A stretch of DNA of 64,000 nucleotides. It comes from Theristus sp. LFF4_11. Its lineage: Eukaryota > Nematoda > Chromadorea > Monhysterida > Xyalidae. Positions 57,701-64,000 of the stretch are shown here, piece after piece. How positions within the stretch are numbered: position 1 is the first letter of the stretch; each line of letters starts with the position of its first letter. The notes beneath the pieces are model-generated. The model did no database searches and was not told the origin of the DNA. It saw nothing but the letters and a program-made list of their open reading frames with translations. A program made the translations under genes and the position numbers. Where the stretch lies: NCBI GenBank assembly GCA_030248135.1, contig JASANC010005150.1, positions 1-64,000 on the forward strand, written 5' to 3'.

Positions 57701-59073
57701 GAACCAACGTTTCCTGCGTTCAGACGAAACGTCATTTGTCGAGTCATCATTTTGTTCTTCATCTTCGTCTTCGGAGCCAAGAGTACCGGCGGCCATGCCA
57801 CTAGAAAAAGTTATTTTTTTGACATTCTCTATGACATTAGATTGCAAGTGCAAATATTGCAACATTGTTGTATTGTCCGTTAATAAATAATAAGCACACC
57901 TATAGTCGATGCGTTTCTGTTTGGCGCGTCGCGAATGCGTCGATCGGGTTACGGTAGGCTTACTGTCACTCTGTTTCTGCAGGTCCTCCATGTAGTCTCT
58001 CAGCTCCTCGAAAACGCCCGGTTCCGGCTCAATTCGGCTGCCTGGCAAAGAACATTGAATAAATCAAACATGCTTTTCAAAACTGGAGCCATTAAATTTC
58101 AGTTTTAATCTTGATGGCAAATTCTTGCATGGTGATTGGATGGCTGCAGCGTCGCAACAACGCTTCAACCAATCAACAAGTCTACAGTCAAATTCTAGAT
58201 CATATGCAATTAGCTAATTGGTTGTTGACCACGTGATGTTCGCATTCTGTGCCTGCCTGGACACCGCCTCCACAGGAATGCCACAAATCAGCTAGTTGCA
58301 TATGATGTAAGAAAAACGACTGTAACTGAATTTTAACCCAATCAGCAGCCGCTTGCGCACACACAATGTGAGTTGATGTTGCACAAGGCAGCGCGAAAAT
58401 AAACGCACCGGCAAACACACACATCTCGCGTGTGTGTGCCAGTGTGTTTGTTTGTTGACATGCGACCACTCTATTCCACTGGAGCACTCGAATACAAAAT
58501 GTGTCCAGTCCTCACTATGAGTTCACGCTCGCACTCGAGACTCTAGATTAGGAACGAACGTTTCTTTTTTGGTTTCGTCGAACGGTTATTGGCCAGAGCA
58601 GCAGCGTTTGATGTGTCTTCCACTGGTTGGTCAACAGTTTCTGCTGATTGGCTGCCGTTTGTCGATTGGTTGGTGTTCTTGTCTTGCTCTGGTGATGATT
58701 GGTTGGGCTGGTCTTGCTCTGGCGGTGGTGAAATGGTTGGCTCGCATTCTGTGATAAATGAAGCAAAGAAGATTCCTAGTTGGACAACTCTGTAATCAGT
58801 TGTCAATTCTATTACCGTACTTGTGGGGATGATTTTTTCGTCGTGTTGCTTTTCACCATTCTCAACTACTGTCGTTGGGTTTTCAATTTCGGTCTGACGG
58901 CTCTGCAAAAAAACCATGAAACAAACTCTCAGTTGAATGAACAAGGTTTTTTTCTCAAGTGGCATTCATGAAGCATTATTAAGTGACGCATAGTTAAGTG
59001 TTCAAATTATCGAAACTACCGGAACTGTAAATCCGAACTGCAAAAATAAAACTACACAAAAAATTACCGCCAT
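54779..59073 (-). CDS. Nuclear-looking acidic/basic protein with C-terminal C2H2-like finger
   Basis: Proposed exons on the minus strand are 59073-59068 (ATGGCG), 58902-58821, 58748-58560, 58041-57900, 57800-57694, 57580-57398, 56855-56782, 55246-55184 and 54871-54779, about 312 residues. The order is a Pro/Gln/Ser-rich start, a basic KPKKKR stretch that could be a nuclear signal, then GVFEELRDYMEDLQKQ. Acidic runs alternate with basic patches (DSDDDNDNGDDDDSDEDYEE). At the end comes CGVCNRKVSDKPSSMRKH plus AIWH, a C2H2-like pattern formed across two exons, and a helical tail ending TQIYEGL. I do not recognise the family. The donor at 57398 (GTCGCC) was chosen only for phase; a better donor at 57386 breaks frame, so a small exon may be missing. 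A mariner element fills the intron after 56782. The part may also continue upstream into the next feature. Confidence 0.55.
55573..56712. mobile_element. Mariner-type foldback element with inverted transposase 3' ends
   Basis: The ends CAGGGTGTCCCAAAAAAAAC and TTTTTTTTGGGACACCCTG are inverted over roughly 190 bases or more, and TA flanks both sides. Each arm encodes, in opposite directions, the last part of a Tc1/mariner transposase and a shared acidic tail (LDDDNDDYPESK on the minus strand near 55770, LDDDNDVYLESK on the plus strand near 56500). The plus-strand text WPERSPDMKPL near 56180 matches the usual RSPDLNPLD block of mariner transposases. The coding is broken in both arms. It sits in an intron. 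Confidence 0.85.
56945..57160. repeat. Family-D inverted-repeat element
   Basis: It starts TTTAAACCTGTCACGCTG and ends near AAAAAGTGGCAGGTTTAAAA. It resembles the copy at 25358-25540. Confidence 0.55.
58188..58470. mobile_element. Adjacent family-C and family-A MITEs
   Basis: Family C: CAGTCAAATTCTAGATCATA ... GCATATGATGTAAGAAA (58188-58323). Family A hairpin at about 58375-58470, with CGGCAAACACACACATC and GTGTGTGCCAGTGTGTTTG. Confidence 0.6.
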
Positions 59074-59124
59074 TGTAAAATCCTCCGTTCCACATACGGT
59101 CACTTTCACTTCTTCACCTATTAC

Positions 59125-62100
59125 TCATTTCAAAAGACTCGCTTTATCATCTATGTTTTTGGCTGCGCAGCTGAATGCGTTTGCAGACATTGAAAGGAAC
59201 TTGGTTCCATGCATGGGGCAGTTCAAACATGCCCAAGTGATGACAAGCCCTGTTGTATGACAGAAAATCAGGTCATTTGATTTGCCGCGTCTGGCATGAA
59301 ACCGAATTCCTCGCATGAGGGGACACTGAATCGCAGGATTAGAAAAAATAGCACCAAAAAAACGCTCACACCTCTCTCGGCCGAATGCCGTTTTGGACCA
59401 TTTCTCCGATCTGCTCAACAATTTTTTCCTCAATCAGCACTTTGTACGCCTGCTCCTTGTTGGGATGCGCGGTGCGAACGTGCTGAAATTCTTGGATCTT
59501 TTAAATGAATTTTTTTAACTTTTTCAAAATTGAAAACTGTTCAGAAAAAACAAAACAAAATTTTTCACCACACCTGCACCATCTCACAGTCTATGCCTTT
59601 GCCTTCGCCACAGTACAAACACCAAACCGGGCAGAACTCGAAGTGCTCCACGGCCGTGTGACTCCACAGGGCTGGTTCGCTGTCTGAAATTTGGGCAAAA
59701 ATCATTAAAATTGGGTAAAAAAATTATGGGGGAAAATCAGGAAGTTGGGCAAAAATTGTCATAATGCAAAATGCCTTTTTATTTTGTGATTTTCCACACA
59801 TTTACAAATTTTCTAAACTTTTTCCGGTGAATTTTTATGCCCGCCACGAAACTGACAAAAATTGTCAAATCTCATCAATTACAAAAAGTGAGTAAGCTGT
59901 GGACTGAAAAAACCAACCAAACTGTTTTCGACAATCTGTGCATTCAAACTCGAGCTCGGATTGGCTGGAATGAGCGCGGGAAATTTCAATCAACCGACTA
60001 GTGGAATACATAGTTTTCTGTTTCAATCAGTGCTGAAACGAAAATTTCTATTCTTTCCAACTGAAACTTCGGCAAATTTTACACCGTTTTTAACAAGTAC
60101 AGCTGAATTCTGAAGAACTGCCCAAGTCTGACAAGCAAAAAACCAGAAAATTGAACTTTCGTCACGCTGGTTGGCTGTATAGTTGCTGTATCACAATTCT
60201 CGATGAGTATTTTAAAAAACGAGTGGTATTTAAAACCATTTCAGTTTATACAAAAAAAGTCCACCGAAATTTGACCGAACATCCTTTTTTATTCAGGAAA
60301 TTCAAACCAGCCTGAACAAATACGTAGTGCAGTATCATCGGATAAATAGTTTTTGCTCAATAAAAAAAAATCATCAGTGTTCACCAACAAACGGCTAACA
60401 AACAAAGATAGCAGCTAACGGCAAACGAATGAAACAACAAAAACACAGTAATCAACGTGAAAACAATGGCAGCCTCCTAGTGTAAAGACCGTGCATCCGG
60501 TCATAGCCAAGTAACGTCAGACAGTGCCAAATAAACACACGGAAGCGCACATGCGATATTACTGCAGCTGATGTGCATGGGTGTCAAGCGTAGTGTGGTG
60601 CCTGTGTGTTTGTGTCTGGACTGTGCAACATTATTCTGTAATAAAACACTCACACCGTCGCATAGAGTGCGCTGTCTTTAGAAAATGAACTTCAAAATAG
60701 CACACCAATGCAAATGTCAGCAAAAGCACAGAAACAAATTATGCCGGTGGTCACGACGGAACAACCGAACAATGAACGAGGCGAAAAACGCCAAGGCCTT
60801 TCCATAGTGACGTATGCGCATACGTCACGTCACGTCACGTCACGTCACGTCTCGTCACATCACGTCACGTCTCGTCACATCACGTCACGTCACGCCACGT
60901 CTCGGCACATCACGTCACGTCACGTCACGTCACGTCACGTCACGTCACGTCTCGTCACATCACGTCACGTCACGTCTCGTCACATCACGTCACGTCACGT
61001 CACGTCAGGGGGCTCGCGTTATTGCACATGACCGTTCATGGAGACGTGCCGGTGACGTACGTCAGTATGAACAGCGTTTATATTCTCCGGTATTCTCCAT
61101 CAATCTCAGAGCATGTACATCTGGAACACCCTGTCGACGGGCGTGTCGAAGTGCTGCCAGACGGACTTTTCAGTGAGTCCCGTGACGCATTCGATCAGTC
61201 GGAAGATGTGCTGCGTCTCGATCGCGTAGTTCAGCACGAACGTGTAGTGGCTGCTCAGCAGTAGGCAGACGGCGTGCGCGGTGCACAAGTGCGCAGGCAG
61301 CGCGATTGGCTGAAAGTGTGCGATGCGGTTGGAACTTGGAAATTGGAAATCACCAAATGAAAAAATAGGATCACCTGGTGGCTTTTAAGAGGGGCTAGAG
61401 GCCATTCCCTATGACGAACAGTCGAATTCTGATTTATAGACTATCAGCTGATTGGTTGGTGCACGCGTGCATGCATGCATTGCTGTGCAGGTGTTACTGT
61501 GGAGATGGAGTCTGTCCACCAAAAACAGCTGATAGCCTATAAATCAGAGTTCGACAGTGGGTGTCATCATTTATGAAATTCAGTTTGACGCTTCGAAAAG
61601 CTGCGAATCGACCGTGCCCTTTCGAATGTGGCCCCCTTTCGAACCACTTTAGATGGAAAACTTGAACACAAGCTTGGTATATTTGAAAGCAGCAACCAGC
61701 AAGCAACCTTGAAATCGGCGACAATCGTACGCGTGCTGTGCTGTTCGTCCGTCCACTGTGCCGTTGCAGTGGTCAACAACAGGAATGGCGCCGTCATCTT
61801 TGGGTGTTTCTTGCGTAATTCCTCCACGCAGTCGGTCGTCGAAATGCCGTCCTGAGAGGTATTGATTTCGTCTTTTTTCTAGTTCTGCGATTTCAATCAA
61901 TGCGTCGGATGGATAGGAACGGGAGGGGGAGCACTTTCATGGATGAGCATGACGTGGGAATTCAGAATTGGTGAAGTGACCCACGTACCTGAGATAGACG
62001 TCCGGGTCACTTCATATATTTTGAATATGCGTGCAGTAACTTTTAACTATTCTAATTCTAAGCCATATTACAAAATGTGTACAATATGTTTCAAACTGTC

Positions 62101-63990
62101 ACAATTCCACTCCCAGCCAACCACACTGAAGACGACGATGTTGCGAAAGCAGTTGTCGACCGAGATCGGCACCACGTACGGCGCGAATTTGTTCTGACCG
62201 ACGCGACTCGCCCGTCTGCTGGGCTGCGACCGTGCCCGCCACGACGGTTGAGGATGGCGGATAGTTTGTCCACTGAATTGAGCTTTTTCTTTCAAAAAGT
62301 GGGTCTGGTTTGACCTCTTGTCAGAAATGCACAATAAAAATTGGCTCAGTCAGACAGCGCATTTTGGTTTGGTATGTGGTTCTACGGTTGATAAAAAGCG
62401 GTTTTATATGGCCAGAAAAAATTTCTGGAAATAAAACCAGTTCTTTACCGAAAAAAACTGACTTTATTTCTGTGCCATCCAAAGTTAACCAAACTGTTTA
62501 AAAACAGCTCGAATGAAAATCTAAAAGGCCACCCATTGACAACGAACGTTGTTGGATCGCCTCTGCGTCGATGTCCTCCTCTGTAGTGTCGACGTGTGAG
62601 TTTTTCGCTGGAGCGTTGGGCTGACGGCTGCTACTCGGTCCTGAAACGAAAAAACCAAAAAAATCCAAAAAAAACCTGAAAACAATTTCTGGTGGCCGGC
62701 CAAATCAAAGCAATCAAAACTGTTTTCACAAGGCCAATGAACACTTCATTCAAAAATCAAGCAAAAAATGCACAAACCTGCAGTCGATTCGGCCGTCAGC
62801 GATTTCCTGAACGCACTGAAACCGGCCGGTGACTGCAAGTGCGAGCCGTGCTTTCTGCGGCCTGCATGTACGTGCATTGTCAGAATTTTTTTGTTAAATC
62901 CGTTCCGAGATTCATATCTTATTTGCTATTTATGGCGACTATTTTTGCAATTATTTGTTCTCGCCGGTTATATCCCCGAATCAAAAAAGTGTCTTCAGTC
63001 AATAAATCAGAACAAAAAACCAAGTAGATGGACAACACACTGCTATCGCTCCGTGGTCGATCAACACCGCAAAAAAAAACAGCACACATTCAAAAAAAAA
63101 CATTGTCACTGCAAAAAAAAGAAAAAAGAAAGTTCGTCACCCACGCTGTTCCTCTGCTTCGCCGTCCGGTTTCTTGTCGACGCGAGCCCGTTGCTGCAGC
63201 CAGTTCATGGCACACCACAGTCGGAGCGCAACAACCATCAGCATGTCTGAGTGACAAGAAACACCCGGTGTAAGTGTGTTGGTGTTTCAACACCGCAAGC
63301 GTTCAGTGGTACATTCATATTTAAAATAAAAGTAATTGTGTGTACTGGCCAAAAGCGGCTCCGGAATGCCGAGGATAACAGTAAATTCAACATTCAACAG
63401 TTATTGGAAATAAACATTCTTTTTTTCAGCAAAAATTTCTTGTGCCGTTGGTACTGAACGGCCAGCCAGCCAGCCAACCAACCAACCAACCACCCACCCA
63501 CCAACCATCCGTGAGCTCTGCGATGTCCGCCTCGCAAGCCACATCCACCGTCGACAGCAGTTTGTCCGTTCTATTCGTTCGTTGTGTCGCCAGCAAACAG
63601 TACCGAATCGTGTATCGTGCGAACTGCAGCATTTGCTCGGCGGCTGTCTCGAGATCGAACGGCCTTTGCGTCGCCTGCTGAACGTCCACGGTCATCTGCA
63701 TCACAGGCAAGAAACACGGTTTGTATTTCGTCACTTTGGTATCATGTGTGATGGAAAATGCAGTGATGGAAAAGCAATAATGATCTGCACGTTAACAAAA
63801 AAGACCCGTGCCGACCAGCACGGGCATACGCGTCAAGAACGGGTAGTCACGCAGGGTGACTGCGACAGCGGACAGCGGTGCGGGCGGCTGGATGCATCGC
63901 GCGATACGACAGTGGTAGACCGCCTCATAGAGGCTGGTTAGTGGCGACGATGTGCGCACGCTCTGTTTGAGTTTGGCGTTGCCGATGCGT
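59125..63990 (-). CDS. Helical protein ending in two C2H2 zinc fingers (5' end outside window)
   Basis: Exons on the minus strand: 63990-63816 (entry from beyond the window), 63695-63506, 63246-63145, 62861-62778, 62640-62544, 62272-62125, 61851-61708, 61309-61119, 59964-59918, 59683-59574, 59482-59372, 59325-59125. All junction phases agree. The N-terminal two-thirds is helical with no motif I recognise (LYEAVYHCRIARCIQ, LQFARYTIRYCLLATQ, SHYTFVLNYAIETQHIFRLI). Then come two fingers with C-x2-C-x12-H-x4-H spacing: CTDCRKQFDSEPALWSHTA with VEH, and CLYCGEGKGIDCEMVQHVRT with AH. The first is split across an intron and only appears after splicing. A further Cys/His-rich exon (CPLMRGIRFHARRGKSND) ends in TGA. 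This could be the gene's true end, or the product may continue into the 54779-59073 gene. The exon ends at 63816 and 62544 rest on weak donors. Function is not assigned. Confidence 0.65.
60520..60650. mobile_element. Family-A MITE in an intron
   Basis: AAATAAACACACGGAAGCGC and GTGCCTGTGTGTTTGTG with ACTGTGCAACATTATTCTGT reproduce the family hairpin ends. Confidence 0.6.
60800..61075. mobile_element. Family-B MITE with expanded CGTCA pentamer
   Basis: About 40 pentamers of CGTCA and variants (CTCGT, CATCA) occupy 60825-61010. They are followed by GTTATTGCACATGACCG, then ACGTACGTCAGTATGAACA, the family-B right end. The open frame across the pentamers is a repeat artefact. Confidence 0.75.
61421..61558. 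mobile_element. Family-C palindromic MITE
   Basis: A near-perfect palindrome: ACAGTCGAATTCTGATTTAT with GCTGATTGGTTGGTG on the left, and AACAGCTGATAGCC with ATAAATCAGAGTTCGAC on the right. Confidence 0.8.
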
Positions 63991-64000
63991 CTGTAAAGAA

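Noticed and set aside
60708..61176. Open frames of repeated Ser-Arg-His-Val-Thr
   Set aside because: Artefact of the CGTCA pentamer array in a MITE; the neighbouring real exon is on the minus strand.

Overview
This is a eukaryotic nuclear window. It is intron-rich and AT-rich, has long non-coding stretches and carries a heavy load of small inverted-repeat transposons. The protein families point to a nematode or a close ecdysozoan relative: a secreted proline-rich protein ending in two ShKT domains, a C-type lectin joined to an EGF domain, and a small cysteine-rich ET-module-like secreted protein. The exact lineage is an inference. The introns are longer and the splice donors looser than in Caenorhabditis. 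All gene models were built by hand from splice sites and reading-frame phase.

Layout from left to right. At 388-570 (+) lies the last exon of an unrecognised gene. At 2362-4692 (+) there is a C-type lectin/EGF gene whose 3' end is unresolved, and at 6020-7312 (-) a two-exon cysteine-rich secreted protein. From about 7.3 to 19.7 kb I see no gene, only AT-rich sequence and repeats. At 19726-22119 sits a 2.4-kb foldback transposon with an 8-bp target duplication. A 21-exon TTC3/DZIP3-type E3 ubiquitin ligase gene (-, 43382 to 22168, 1125 codons) follows. One of its introns, 10.2 kb long, holds two tandem METTL27-like methyltransferase genes on the opposite strand (30174-31898 and 33175-35632). 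A small truncated paralogue of the ligase's 5' end (43956-44428, -) stands directly upstream of it. A roughly 1.1-kb shared intergenic region separates this from a complete ten-exon NPRL2 gene (GATOR1 subunit; +, 45512-49605).

To the right, 51306-53773 (+) encodes the proline-rich double-ShKT secreted protein. At 54779-59073 (-) lies a gene for an acidic/basic nuclear-looking protein ending in a C2H2-like finger. At 59125-63990 and beyond the window edge (-) lies a helical protein ending in two C2H2 fingers. The last two may be one gene or two very closely spaced genes.

The genes do not form one pathway. NPRL2 belongs to TORC1 amino-acid signalling and the DZIP3-like protein to ubiquitin transfer. 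The METTL27-like pair are small SAM-dependent methyltransferases of unknown substrate, and several genes are secreted or surface proteins. The most notable features are architectural: nested duplicated genes on the opposite strand, transposons folded back on themselves, a microsatellite made of splice-donor-like units just inside an intron, and several recurring MITE families that seed pentanucleotide expansions.
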